NCBI RefSeq assembly: GCF_031846325.1
Contig: NZ_JAVRHZ010000006.1
Span: 118,638 to 182,637 of the forward strand
Reading direction: 5' to 3'
Length of the DNA stretch: 64,000 nucleotides
DNA from: Patiriisocius_A hiemis
GTDB taxonomy: Bacteria > Bacteroidota > Bacteroidia > Flavobacteriales > Flavobacteriaceae
Shown here piece by piece: positions 43,658-52,926 of this stretch. The stretch's first letter is position 1. Each line of letters begins with the position of its first letter. The notes under the pieces were generated by a model. The model saw only the letters and a list, made by a program, of their open reading frames with translations. It made no database searches and was not told the DNA's origin. The position numbers were made by a program, and so were the translations under genes.

Positions 43658-46060
43658 TTAGAAAATATAATTTGCAGCTAGTATTAAATTTCTTCCAGGA
43701 GCAGATATCCCTGAAGAGTACGGACGGTACCTTTGATCTGTAATATTTTCTAGAGTAGCTGTAAGTTCTATGTCTGATGAAATTTGATATTGTGCTCCAA
43801 AATTTATGGTGTACCAATTTGGAGAAAATGGGTTTCCATTAATATCCTTAGCATATAAAAAATCATTACTCTGTTGGCTTGGTGCTAAATCTTCAAAATC
43901 AAACTGGCCATTATATTCTGTAAAGGCATCAATTTTCCATTTTTTCTTTGTGAATGTAAGGTGTGTGTTCCCAAACTGAGGAGCGGCATGACGAGTAGGA
44001 GTTCTGTTTCCGTCTTCGTCTTCATCAAAACCATCGGTAATATTATACTGTGAGGTAAGCCTAAGTTGTTTAGTAAAATTAACTTCTAATCCTGCTTCAA
44101 ATCCGTAGACTTCAGATTTAGCAGCATTTTGTATTGCTTGTACGTTACTCAATTCACCTTGATATTCAATTTCGGTTTGTCCATTAATCGCAAAATCTCT
44201 TCGTACAAGTGCATCATCTAATTGAGTTTTATAGGTTGCTAGATCTAATTTTACAATATCATTGAAGTTAAGTGTTACACCCACTTCTCCTGTGTAAGCA
44301 TACTCTGGTTTTAAATCTGGATTTGGAACCACAACACTTCCTGGTTCGCTGTCAAAAATTTTACCGACATCGTCTATATTAGGAGCTCTAAAGGCTGTAG
44401 AGAAATTAGCTCTCCAACCCAAAACTTTATTAGGATTCCATGCAATTCCAGCACTTCCTGTTAATGCTCCTGTACTAATATTTGCTTCAGAAAAAGGAAA
44501 GTCAAAAAACACATTGTCAAAAGTAGCATCAACTAGAATATGGTTGTAACGCAATCCTCCTTGAAAAGAAATATCGTCAGCAATTTTCCATTGTAGACTA
44601 CTGTAAGCAGCAATAGATTGCCAAGTAGAACCGTCTGGGTATCTCGAAGCATCTTCTTGCGAATTTCCTGTTATAATATCTGTTTGTTTTCCTTCGCTAT
44701 TTACCTTATTAAAAACATACTCTACACCATAATTAAGCGATAGGTTATTTATTCTTTTAATCAAATCCCAACCAGCAGTATAGGCATTAACTGTTTCATC
44801 TGTTTCAAAAAGTATTGTATCACCAAAATCACGATCGTTCCTACTTTCCTTAAATCGTTGATATGATAATGTGATATTGCTCTCATCATACATTCCTTGT
44901 TCTGCTGTATTAGTAGCCTGTAAATTACCACTTAGCCACTCTTGGGGACCATAGAACCATTCTGCAGAGCGCAATTGTCCATCTCTTTCTCTAATTAACC
45001 TATCATATCTTGGGTAATCACTTGTGGTAGTGTAAAATAGACCTAAGTTAAAATCCCATTTCTCAGAAGGTGAATACCTAACCTTTTGCATTGTATTAAT
45101 TTGGCTATAACCTGTAAAAACTTGAACCCTTGGGTCGTTATTTTGGACTATAACATCTTCTCCCTCTTGGGTAATTACAAACTCTGGACGTAAATAATCA
45201 TCTGGTCCATTGCTTCCCATTCTTAAATCATCAAAATCGCTATAAGCTACACTTGTTAAAAAAGCCCATTCCTTAGCGCCAATATTAAGCTCTATATGTC
45301 CTGTTTTTTCATTGTTTGCAGTTGCATAACGCCCTGTAGTACTACCGGAAAAGGACACACCTTCTTCAAAAGAAAAACTTGGCTTCTTTGTATAAAAATT
45401 CATAACACCTCCTATAGCGTCACTACCATATACAACAGAGCCTGGCCCTAGAATAACTTCGGTTCTTTCTATAGCAAAAGGGTCTATAGATATCACATTT
45501 TGTACGTTTCCTCCTCTAAAAATTGCTGTATTAAAACGCACTCCGTCTACTGCAATTAATAACCTATTAGTAGAAAAACCACGGATTAAAGGACTACCTC
45601 CACCTAACTGGCTTTTTTGTACATAAACCTGCCCACTAGTTTCTAATAAATCTGCTGCTGTCTGCGGGTTTGTGAATGATATATCTTTACTTGTAACACT
45701 AACTATTTGTTGTGGGATATCTCTCTTTTTTTGACCAAATTTTGAAACAGAAAGTACAATTTCATCAAGACTTGAAGCATCTAGCTGCAACTCTACTTTA
45801 TTTCCGGAAGAAATAATTTGCTGCTTTGAAAGTGTAATTCTGTAATGAGATATATGCTGAAAAGTGATGTTTTCGTTTTCTGAAAAATTTGAAATGTCTA
45901 CAATGCCATCAAAATCTGTTACACCACTTTTAGACTTGTCATTGTTAAAAATCGCTACACCAGAAATTGGATCTTGTGAGCTTAGTTCCACAACTTGAAT
46001 TTTTTGTGCTGAAATTGAAATGCTTATTAATAAAAAGGAAAGTGAAAAAAGAAATCTCAT
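43658..46060 (-). CDS. TonB-dependent outer-membrane receptor
   Basis: An 800-residue outer-membrane importer. It has a signal peptide (ISISISAQ), a CarboxypepD_reg-like domain of about 80 residues (DPISGVAIFNNDKSKSGVTDF), a plug domain (TAADLLETSGQVYVQKSQLGG, IRGFSTNRLLIAVDGVRF, ILGPGSVVYGSDAIGGVMNF) and a 22-strand barrel ending in LAANYIF. The plug and LENITDQRYRPYSSGISAPGR end match the FepA/BtuB-like receptors rather than SusC, and no SusD partner is next to it. Ligand unknown. The ATG overlaps the recO stop as TAATG, so it is coupled to recO. Confidence 0.9.
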   Translation of the reverse strand: MRFLFSLSFLLISISISAQKIQVVELSSQDPISGVAIFNNDKSKSGVTDFDGIVDISNFSENENITFQHISHYRITLSKQQIISSGNKVELQLDASSLDEIVLSVSKFGQKKRDIPQQIVSVTSKDISFTNPQTAADLLETSGQVYVQKSQLGGGSPLIRGFSTNRLLIAVDGVRFNTAIFRGGNVQNVISIDPFAIERTEVILGPGSVVYGSDAIGGVMNFYTKKPSFSFEEGVSFSGSTTGRYATANNEKTGHIELNIGAKEWAFLTSVAYSDFDDLRMGSNGPDDYLRPEFVITQEGEDVIVQNNDPRVQVFTGYSQINTMQKVRYSPSEKWDFNLGLFYTTTSDYPRYDRLIRERDGQLRSAEWFYGPQEWLSGNLQATNTAEQGMYDESNITLSYQRFKESRNDRDFGDTILFETDETVNAYTAGWDLIKRINNLSLNYGVEYVFNKVNSEGKQTDIITGNSQEDASRYPDGSTWQSIAAYSSLQWKIADDISFQGGLRYNHILVDATFDNVFFDFPFSEANISTGALTGSAGIAWNPNKVLGWRANFSTAFRAPNIDDVGKIFDSEPGSVVVPNPDLKPEYAYTGEVGVTLNFNDIVKLDLATYKTQLDDALVRRDFAINGQTEIEYQGELSNVQAIQNAAKSEVYGFEAGLEVNFTKQLRLTSQYNITDGFDEDEDGNRTPTRHAAPQFGNTHLTFTKKKWKIDAFTEYNGQFDFEDLAPSQQSNDFLYAKDINGNPFSPNWYTINFGAQYQISSDIELTATLENITDQRYRPYSSGISAPGRNLILAANYIF

Positions 46061-46782
46061 TAATTAGAAAATATTTGGTTTAGCACGTCTAATGACTTCG
46101 GTTTTTTAAACCCTTGCAAATGTAGCTGATAATAGACTAATAGCAAATGTAAGACCTCAGAGCGTTGTTTTTTTGTTAGTTTTAATTGTGATAACGTATC
46201 AAAATTTATGCCGAAAAGCCTTTTAAGATTGTTAATCACATCCCCTTTTTCACAGTAAAATCCTGCATCACTAGTTTGAAAGTTTCCTTCTTGAATATTA
46301 AAATAATCTGCATTGATATTTGAAGTATCTGGATAAAACCCTAAGTAAGTAGTTAACTCTAACAAAAACAGCAAATGAAAGTTAGCGTAATTTATAGAAG
46401 TGTCTAACCAAAATAGTGATTGTTCTAAAAATTGAAATAAGGCTTTATTGGCTTCTTCCTCTTGTATTGCATTTTTAATTATTTCAGAAAGAAATAAGAC
46501 GATGGTTCCTTTTATTACATTAGTGTGGAGTTCCTTGTATGGCTTTGTGATTTTAACTTCCTTAATGCGTTCCAAGGTCCCTTTACCTTTGTGGTAAGCA
46601 ACCATTTCAAACTGAGTGAGTGGAAGAAAATAAGAGGCTTTTAGCTTACCTTTTTTAGACTTTAACACCCCTCTAAGCATATAGCTTTTTAATCCTACTT
46701 GTTGTGTATAACAACTTACAATAAGGTCTGCTTCGGCATATTTAATGGATGAAATTACAATCGCCTTTGTTGTGATTAGCAT
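46060..46782 (-). CDS. recO: DNA repair protein RecO
   Basis: RecFOR mediator that loads RecA onto gapped DNA. The 240-residue protein has the N-terminal OB fold (TKAIVISSIKYAEADLIVSCYTQQVG in two pieces: TKAIVISSIKYAEADLIV and GLKSYMLRGVLKSKKGKLKA) and a C-terminal helical region. A full zinc-finger cysteine set is not visible. It sits between the porZ-like gene and the TonB receptor gene, overlapping each by one base as TAATG. Confidence 0.92.
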   Translation of the reverse strand: MLITTKAIVISSIKYAEADLIVSCYTQQVGLKSYMLRGVLKSKKGKLKASYFLPLTQFEMVAYHKGKGTLERIKEVKITKPYKELHTNVIKGTIVLFLSEIIKNAIQEEEANKALFQFLEQSLFWLDTSINYANFHLLFLLELTTYLGFYPDTSNINADYFNIQEGNFQTSDAGFYCEKGDVINNLKRLFGINFDTLSQLKLTKKQRSEVLHLLLVYYQLHLQGFKKPKSLDVLNQIFSN

Positions 46783-49094
46783 TAGCGAACAATCATAATT
46801 TTTGCTACTTTGGTTTCAAAAGCATCTTCTGTAGTTACTAGGACTAGATACACTCCAGAACGTACTTTATAAGAACCAAAAGCTCGAGTATCCCACAAAA
46901 CACTACCCCCTTCACTTGTTGTTTCAAAAACAAGGTTTCCTGTGATGTCTGTAATTTTAATATTTGCATTTGCAGTAAGACCATCTATAGTTACGTTTCC
47001 TTCAAAACCGGGCCTAACAGGGTTAGGAAATGCTCTTAATAGTGATAAATCTTCTTCTGGAGCCGTTGATGTCCCCTTGAAGGCTACAAGTCCATTTTGA
47101 GTAGCAAAGTAGACAGTCCCGGTTTCTTCATCTATACTTATATCCTGGACGTTATTTGTGGGTAATGGAGAATTATCTTCAGTAAATCGCAAGAGCGTTT
47201 CTTGGGCATTTGGAGAAACGTAAAAAACACCCGAAGTTGCCGTAGAAATCCATTTATTATTTGAGCCATCAACCTCAATGTCTGTAATAGATATATTAAA
47301 TAAAAACTCTTGAGGTATTCCGTTTTCAAGTATAATTATTTCTTGAGAGTTTACATCTGCATTTTCTTCAAAAATTCCTCCAACATTAAAAAATATCCTA
47401 ACTCCTTTTAAGGTTCCTATCCACAATCTGTTATTGGCATCAAAAGCTAAAGCTCTTACATTTGGCGAAGGTAGATTACCATTACCTTCATTAGCCTGTA
47501 TAATGTTAAAGCTTCCAGTACCTGGGTTATATGCTACAAGTCCAGAGTCTGATGTTCCAAAATATATAAACCCTTCTCTACTTACTTTTACTTCGCTTAA
47601 TGCTAAAATTCCTGACACGTTTTCTAGTATTGGAGTAACATCTATGGACTGAAATTGACCAGAGGGAGATAGCCTAATTAGTCCTTCATCTGTTCTTGAT
47701 TGTACTGTCCAGAGATTACCTTCGTTGTCAAAGTCCATTCCATATAATCTTATTCCGGCATTATTAGAACCAACAAAAACATCTTCTAAAACATTATTAG
47801 AGTTAGTTTCGTCAAATAGTATTTCTGGTGTTTGATCTCGTAATCTTAGTAATCCTTCACTAAATGACGTGGCATATACCTCTTGTGGATCATTAGGGTT
47901 AATTAATATATCTACAATATCATTTGCATCTTTTCCAAATGCTTGAAAGAGGGCTTCATAGTCAATATTTGTCCATCCCTCTTCAACAACTAAATTGCTA
48001 ATACCCCTAAAAGTCTTTGGAGCAGGATTAAAATTAACATCAACATCACCATAGCTTAACCATAATTGTCCAGGTGATGCATCTATTGCAAATGCTTGAT
48101 TAAATAATGGCCCATCTGGTAAAATTTGAGTAGGATTACTACTAGAAAAAGGAATTTGTAGAACTCCCTTCTCTGAGGTTCCTATAAAAAAATTATTGTT
48201 TAAAGAAATCCCAGATTGTGGAACACTTTCAAAGTCTGGAACCGGAAAAGGAACTAGACTTAGAAGGTTAAAATCTTCATCATAGGCTAAAACTTCTTCT
48301 TCTGTACTTATTGTTAACGTATTATCTACTTCAGTAAAATCAACAATAGTTCCATTTAAGTTAGCCACGTTTATTAACCCTGAGCCTTCAACAAATCGTA
48401 CTATGTTATTAGTAAACCTAACAAAGTATATCTCATCTCCAACTGTTTGAGCACCCCTAAAATTTGCAGTTGCAATAGTGGACCACTCTTCAAAATCAAT
48501 AAGATTATCATTATCTACTAACGCACGTCTTAATCCACCTCCAAAAGATGCGGCATAAATATAAGGCTCTTTAATAGCGGTCTGTCTTATATCAATTTGA
48601 GCTCCTTGTTCTCCAATAAAATAAGTGTCATCAAACTCTAATGCAGATAAATCGTACAATGAAATACCAAACTCTGCGGCTATATATAAATTTCCATTGT
48701 ACTCGTTAAATTGGTTTATACGTTTATTATCTGGAGGTATTGTTTGTTTTTCTAAAATGTCAACAACAGTAAGAACTTCTTCCTCATCATCCATAACTAT
48801 ATCTATTAATCCATTTTCATATCCTATTACTAGTGTTCCGAAATTTTCACTATAGTATATTGTAGAAATTAGCTCTCCTGAAAGCCCTTGTACTGTAGAA
48901 ATAGTTTCTATTTCTTGTGTAGAAATATCATATACAAAAACTGAGTTCTCTGCTGCTGCATAAATCTTATTATTTCCTTCTGAAATAGCTTTCACAGAAT
49001 TATATGAAAAATGATCCTCCCAGGTATCTTCAAAATTTTGACTAAAAGATAAACTAGAAAGCAAAATAAAAGCAAAACAAAAAGCTCGTTTCAT
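46782..49094 (-). CDS. porZ: PorZ-like T9SS beta-propeller protein
   Basis: A 770-residue exported protein resembling PorZ, the surface component that helps the T9SS attachment complex use A-LPS in Porphyromonas. It has a signal peptide (LLSSLSFSQ), two long beta-propeller-type regions with repeats such as NKIYAAAENSVFVYDIST, GNLYIAAEFGISLYDLSA, GFIYFGTSDSGLVAYNPG and NRLWIGTLKGVRIFFN, and a C-terminal Por-secretion-type domain (LLRAFPNPVRPGFEGNVTI; SGVYLVLVTTEDAFETKVAK). The frame's TTG at 49,100 is discarded for the ATG at 49,094. It is upstream of recO with a one-base overlap, a neighbourhood that I recall for porZ in Flavobacteriia. Symbol is tentative. Confidence 0.72.
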   Translation of the reverse strand: MKRAFCFAFILLSSLSFSQNFEDTWEDHFSYNSVKAISEGNNKIYAAAENSVFVYDISTQEIETISTVQGLSGELISTIYYSENFGTLVIGYENGLIDIVMDDEEEVLTVVDILEKQTIPPDNKRINQFNEYNGNLYIAAEFGISLYDLSALEFDDTYFIGEQGAQIDIRQTAIKEPYIYAASFGGGLRRALVDNDNLIDFEEWSTIATANFRGAQTVGDEIYFVRFTNNIVRFVEGSGLINVANLNGTIVDFTEVDNTLTISTEEEVLAYDEDFNLLSLVPFPVPDFESVPQSGISLNNNFFIGTSEKGVLQIPFSSSNPTQILPDGPLFNQAFAIDASPGQLWLSYGDVDVNFNPAPKTFRGISNLVVEEGWTNIDYEALFQAFGKDANDIVDILINPNDPQEVYATSFSEGLLRLRDQTPEILFDETNSNNVLEDVFVGSNNAGIRLYGMDFDNEGNLWTVQSRTDEGLIRLSPSGQFQSIDVTPILENVSGILALSEVKVSREGFIYFGTSDSGLVAYNPGTGSFNIIQANEGNGNLPSPNVRALAFDANNRLWIGTLKGVRIFFNVGGIFEENADVNSQEIIILENGIPQEFLFNISITDIEVDGSNNKWISTATSGVFYVSPNAQETLLRFTEDNSPLPTNNVQDISIDEETGTVYFATQNGLVAFKGTSTAPEEDLSLLRAFPNPVRPGFEGNVTIDGLTANANIKITDITGNLVFETTSEGGSVLWDTRAFGSYKVRSGVYLVLVTTEDAFETKVAKIMIVR

Positions 49095-49110
49095 AGGCAA
49101 GTATTTACTT

Positions 49111-49118
49111 CAAATATA
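49111..49118 (-). promoter_or_regulatory. Predicted -7 element of the porZ-recO-receptor unit
   Basis: The minus strand reads TATATTTG, a full consensus match, 16 bases before the ATG at 49,094. The gdhA terminator lies just upstream, so a fresh promoter here is expected. Confidence 0.5.
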
Positions 49119-49159
49119 ACATCTTGAGAGTACATTTATTGTTGTTTTAAAAGTAAAAA

Positions 49160-49195
49160 CCTTCATTATTACCAATTATTAAGTAATAATGAAGG
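49160..49195 (-). terminator. Terminator of gdhA
   Basis: CCTTCATTATTAC (49160-49172) and GTAATAATGAAGG (49183-49195) form a perfect 13-bp stem with a 10-base loop and a T-run on the minus strand. T's also follow on the plus strand. Confidence 0.85.
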
Positions 49196-49218
49196 CTTTT
49201 TAATAGTATGCGGTAAAA

Positions 49219-50562
49219 TTAAACTACTCCTTGAGCTATCATTGCATCTGCAACTTTGACAAAACCGGCTACGTTTGCTCCCTTTACATAGTCTACATGA
49301 CCATCTCCGTCCTTTCCATAGGTAACACAAGCTGCGTGGATATCATTCATAATCCCGTGCAGTTTTTCATCTACTTCTTCTCTTGACCAGTTTAATCTTA
49401 ATGAATTTTGAGACATTTCAAGTCCAGAAGTTGCAACACCTCCTGCGTTTGAAGCTTTCCCTGGTGCAAATAAAATTTTTGCCTTGGTAAATACTTCAAT
49501 AGCTTCTGGAGTAGAAGGCATATTAGCTCCTTCACTTACACAAATACAGCCATTGTCGATGAGGCTTTGTGCTTCGTTTTCATTTAGTTCATTTTGCGTT
49601 GCGCATGGAAGTGCAATGTCACACTTTTCACCCCAAGGTCGCTTTCCTTCGTAAAAGTTTGCTGATGGGTATTTTGAAACGTACTCTTTTATTCTTCCCC
49701 TTTTAACATTTTTAAGGTTCATTATAAATGACAACTTCTCTCTAGAAATACCTTCGTCATCATGAATATATCCAGAAGAGTCTGACATGGTAACAACTTT
49801 ACCACCTAGTTCGATAACTTTCTCGGCAGCATATTGTGCTACGTTACCCGAACCAGAAATGACTACTGTCTTGCCCTTAAAGCTTTCTCCTTTAGTCTCA
49901 AGCATGTTTTGTGCGAAATATACATTACCGTATCCTGTTGCCTCTGGTCGTATTAATGAGCCTCCGTAAGACATACCCTTACCAGTAAGAACTCCTGTAA
50001 ATTCATTTCTTAACCTTTTATATTGCCCAAACATGTAACCTATTTCTCTTCCTCCAACTCCAATATCTCCAGCTGGCACGTCTGTATTAGGGCCTATGTG
50101 TTTTGATAACTCTGTCATAAAGCTCTGGCAAAATCGCATTACCTCTGCATCGCTTTTTCCTTTTGGGTTAAAGTCACTTCCTCCTTTACCACCACCCATT
50201 GGCAGTGTAGTTAAACTATTTTTAAATGTTTGTTCAAACCCTAAAAACTTTAAAATACTAAGGTTTACTGAAGGATGAAATCGCAAACCTCCTTTGTATG
50301 GACCAATTGCAGAATTATACTCTACTCTGTACCCCTTATTAACTTGAATGTTACCTTCGTCGTCTGTCCAAGTAACTCTAAACAGGATTGTGCGTTCTGG
50401 CTCAACCATACGCTCTAATAACATTTTATTTTGATATTTTTCGTTCTCTTCAATAAATGGGATAACAGTTTCTGCAACTTCTGTTACAGCTTGAAGAAAT
50501 TCTGGTTCATTAGGGTTGGATTTTTCAACCGAAGCAATGAAATCTTTAATGCTTTGTTTCAT
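49219..50562 (-). CDS. gdhA: NADP-specific glutamate dehydrogenase
   Basis: Reductively aminates 2-oxoglutarate to glutamate for ammonium assimilation. The 447-residue length fits the hexameric NADP enzymes. Landmarks are YRVEYNSAIGPYKGGLRFHPSVN (split: RVEYNSAIGPYKGGLRFH), the catalytic lysine loop LPMGGGKGGSDFNPKG, DVPAGDIGVGGREIGYMFGQY, and the nucleotide-binding GSGNVAQYAAEKVIELGGKV. It forms a single-gene unit with its own terminator and a TATTTTTG element upstream. Confidence 0.97.
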   Translation of the reverse strand: MKQSIKDFIASVEKSNPNEPEFLQAVTEVAETVIPFIEENEKYQNKMLLERMVEPERTILFRVTWTDDEGNIQVNKGYRVEYNSAIGPYKGGLRFHPSVNLSILKFLGFEQTFKNSLTTLPMGGGKGGSDFNPKGKSDAEVMRFCQSFMTELSKHIGPNTDVPAGDIGVGGREIGYMFGQYKRLRNEFTGVLTGKGMSYGGSLIRPEATGYGNVYFAQNMLETKGESFKGKTVVISGSGNVAQYAAEKVIELGGKVVTMSDSSGYIHDDEGISREKLSFIMNLKNVKRGRIKEYVSKYPSANFYEGKRPWGEKCDIALPCATQNELNENEAQSLIDNGCICVSEGANMPSTPEAIEVFTKAKILFAPGKASNAGGVATSGLEMSQNSLRLNWSREEVDEKLHGIMNDIHAACVTYGKDGDGHVDYVKGANVAGFVKVADAMIAQGVV

Positions 50563-50579
50563 TTATATAAATTTTTGTT

Positions 50580-50587
50580 CAAAAATA
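50580..50587 (-). promoter_or_regulatory. Predicted -7 element of gdhA
   Basis: On the minus strand TATTTTTG lies 17 bases before the ATG. The nearest TTG is 28 bp further upstream, longer than the usual spacing, so the -33 box is uncertain. Confidence 0.5.
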
Positions 50588-50757
50588 AGAATACTCTAAA
50601 TACTTGATTATAAAACAAATTTGATTTACGAATACTCTATTGAAAACGTTTTCGTTATTACTATGCAAATATAACTTTAATACTAATTATAAATTAAAAA
50701 AATAGTAACATAAAAGCTAAAAAATAGTATAAAATTTCCCTGTTTGATATGTTTTTA

Positions 50758-50765
50758 TATATTTG
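50758..50765 (+). promoter_or_regulatory. Predicted -7 element of the outer-membrane family gene
   Basis: TATATTTG matches TAnnTTTG. A start at about 50,770 gives a leader of about 25 bases to the ATG at 50,795 and places the ATG at 50,768 at or before the transcription start, supporting the later one. Confidence 0.45.
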
Positions 50766-50794
50766 TTATGTCTCAATCTAAACCTAAATTACTA

Positions 50795-51616
50795 ATGAAT
50801 ACCAGATATCTCCTATTGGTATTTTTCTTACTTCTGTTTTCAAAGCAAGAAATTAATGCTCAATTTGGCTTTTCCCACGAGGTTGGAGTCATAACTGGAC
50901 CCGTTACTTTTTATTCAGATTACGGAGTAAGAAACGACTTTGAAACTAATATAGGAAACGTAGGTTTTGGAGTGGGGCTTATACATTATCTTAACTTTTC
51001 TTACAGAGCAGACTGTAATTGTTATACAAGAGATAAGTACTTTAACGATCACTTTAAAGTACGAACAGAATTAGACTATCATAAAACAAATTTTGACCAT
51101 TTTGGTAAGTGGGTAGATCCAGATAAAACAAGTTTAACTGCAGACCAATTGAGAGCCATGAAAGGTTCTACAACAGTATTTGACATTGGAGCGCAACTAG
51201 AATACTTCCCACTAAGTATTCGTGACTTTGCTTCTAGACCCGGAAGTGTAGCCCCATTTGTGAGCCTAGGAATACATTGGGTAAGTTTTGACCCTGAGGT
51301 TTTTAGTGATTTAGGTGCTTTAAATACTCCTATTACTACTCCGCCCAAATATTATAATGGTTTTCAGCAAGAAGGAGATTCTACTTTTTCTTTAGTAACC
51401 AGCTTTGGGTTACGTTATAAATTAACGCCATTAACCGATTTAATGATAGATAGCCGTTGGCAATATTATTTTTCTAATTGGGTAGATGGCTTAAACCCGC
51501 AAGAACAATTTAATGAGGAAGTATTGGGAGAAGGTAATGGTGTTCCCGTTCCAGAAAACAAAGCTAACGATTGGATTTACTGGTTAAATATTGGGTTTAT
51601 TTATTACATAGATTAA
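50795..51616 (+). CDS. THC0290_0291-family-like outer-membrane protein
   Basis: A 273-residue exported protein. The signal peptide is MNTRYLLLVFFLLLFSKQ then EINAQ; two upstream in-frame starts (50,744 TTG, 50,768 ATG) add nothing recognisable. The body starts FGFSHEVGVITGPVTFYSDYG and shows alternating strands (VGFGVGLIHYLNFSY, FKVRTELDYHKTNFDHFG, WYQYYFSNWVDG-like, IYWLNIGFIYYID), suggesting a small beta barrel. I recall a Flavobacteriia family with this opening, THC0290_0291, whose function is not known. It ends before a strong bidirectional terminator. Confidence 0.65.
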   Translation: MNTRYLLLVFFLLLFSKQEINAQFGFSHEVGVITGPVTFYSDYGVRNDFETNIGNVGFGVGLIHYLNFSYRADCNCYTRDKYFNDHFKVRTELDYHKTNFDHFGKWVDPDKTSLTADQLRAMKGSTTVFDIGAQLEYFPLSIRDFASRPGSVAPFVSLGIHWVSFDPEVFSDLGALNTPITTPPKYYNGFQQEGDSTFSLVTSFGLRYKLTPLTDLMIDSRWQYYFSNWVDGLNPQEQFNEEVLGEGNGVPVPENKANDWIYWLNIGFIYYID

Positions 51617-51638
51617 AGCGTACTATAATAAAGCATTA

Positions 51639-51672
51639 AAAAAAGCCTCGCTACTTATAGCGAGGCTTTTTT
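51639..51672. terminator. Strong bidirectional terminator
   Basis: AAAAAAGCCTCGCTA and TAGCGAGGCTTTTTT form a perfect 15-bp stem with a four-base loop, between the convergent outer-membrane gene and the Cys/Met enzyme gene. It has U-runs in both directions. Confidence 0.9.
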
Positions 51673-51694
51673 AGCTTTATAAATCTCTTAAAGC

Positions 51695-52837
51695 TTATCC
51701 TATAGCTTGTTCAAGATCCTCAATTAAATCATCTGCATCTTCAATACCAACACTAAGCCTAATTAATGAATCTACAACTCCAGTTTTTTCACGTTCTTCT
51801 TTTGGAATACTCGCATGTGTCATACTTGCTGGGTGTCCTGCTAAGCTTTCTACACCTCCAAGACTTTCAGCAAGTGTAAATATTTTTAGGTTTTCTACTA
51901 TTTTAATAGCTTCGTCATAATTATTTCCCTTGGTTACAAAAGATATCATCCCTCCAAAATCATTCATTTGATCTTTTGCAATATTGTGATTAGGATGGTT
52001 CTCAAAACCTGGCCAATATACTTTTTCAATTTTAGGGTGTGAAGCTAAGTAATTAGCAACTTTCTTTCCATTTTCACAATGACGTTGCATGCGTATGTGC
52101 AACGTTTTTAATCCTCTAAGTACTAAAAAGCTATCTTGAGGACCACATACTGCTCCACTAGCGTTTTGAATAAAATATAGGCGGTCTGCTAGTTCTTTAT
52201 CTTTTACTGCTAATGCTCCCATAACAACATCACTATGTCCTCCTAGATATTTTGTAGCACTATGCATTACGATATCTGCACCTAAGTCTAGTGGTTGTTG
52301 TAAGTAAGGAGTAGCAAATGTATTATCTACAGCTAATAAAACATTATGCTTTTTGGCAACAGCCGCAGCAGCTTTAATGTCTATAATATTCATCATTGGG
52401 TTGGTTGGTGTTTCTACCCAAATTAACTTTGTGTTTTCTGTAACGTAATCTTCAATGTTTGAAGCATTCTCCATTCCTATAAAGTGAAATTTAATGCCAA
52501 AATCTTCAAAAATTGAAGTAAATAATCTATATGTCCCTCCATATAAATCGTTGGTTGAAATTACTTCATCACCAGGTTTTAATAATTTAATTACGGCATC
52601 AATTGCAGCAAGACCACTCCCAAAAGCAAGCCCAAACTTTCCATTTTCAATACTTGCAAAGGCACGTTCCAAAGCAGTCCTTGTTGGGTTTCCACTTCTA
52701 GAATATTCAAAACCCTTATGTCCTCCAGGTGTACTTTGTGAGTAAGTACTCGTTTGATAAATAGGAGGCATTACAGAGCCATACGCTGGGTCTATATCAT
52801 GTTGTCCTCCGTGAATTGCTTTGGTGTTAAATTTCAT
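51695..52837 (-). CDS. metB: Cystathionine gamma-synthase/lyase family PLP enzyme
   Basis: Cys/Met metabolism PLP-dependent enzyme, 380 residues. Landmarks are YSRSGNPTRTALERAFASIENG (split around YSRSGNPTR), GLAFGSGLAAIDAV, the VDNTFATPYLQQPLDLGADIVMHSATKYLGGHSDVVMG region (PLP lysine in SATKYLGG) and SLGGVESLAGHPASMTHASIP. The family includes the synthase (MetB) and the lyase (MccB); the sequence alone does not decide, so the symbol is provisional. It is a single-gene unit, divergent from a DUF3298 lipoprotein gene. Confidence 0.85.
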   Translation of the reverse strand: MKFNTKAIHGGQHDIDPAYGSVMPPIYQTSTYSQSTPGGHKGFEYSRSGNPTRTALERAFASIENGKFGLAFGSGLAAIDAVIKLLKPGDEVISTNDLYGGTYRLFTSIFEDFGIKFHFIGMENASNIEDYVTENTKLIWVETPTNPMMNIIDIKAAAAVAKKHNVLLAVDNTFATPYLQQPLDLGADIVMHSATKYLGGHSDVVMGALAVKDKELADRLYFIQNASGAVCGPQDSFLVLRGLKTLHIRMQRHCENGKKVANYLASHPKIEKVYWPGFENHPNHNIAKDQMNDFGGMISFVTKGNNYDEAIKIVENLKIFTLAESLGGVESLAGHPASMTHASIPKEEREKTGVVDSLIRLSVGIEDADDLIEDLEQAIG

Positions 52838-52914
52838 ATTATTTACTTTTTTGCTTTGTGTAAAAATTTCGTTAACAAAAATAAAGGTTTCTACTACGAT
52901 AGAAAATTCTGTTG

Positions 52915-52922
52915 TACTTTTA
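52915..52922 (+). promoter_or_regulatory. Near-consensus -7 element of the DUF3298 gene
   Basis: TACTTTTA (one mismatch) is followed by ACGA and the ATG at 52,927, the recurrent four-base spacing. Confidence 0.3.
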
Positions 52923-52926
52923 ACGA

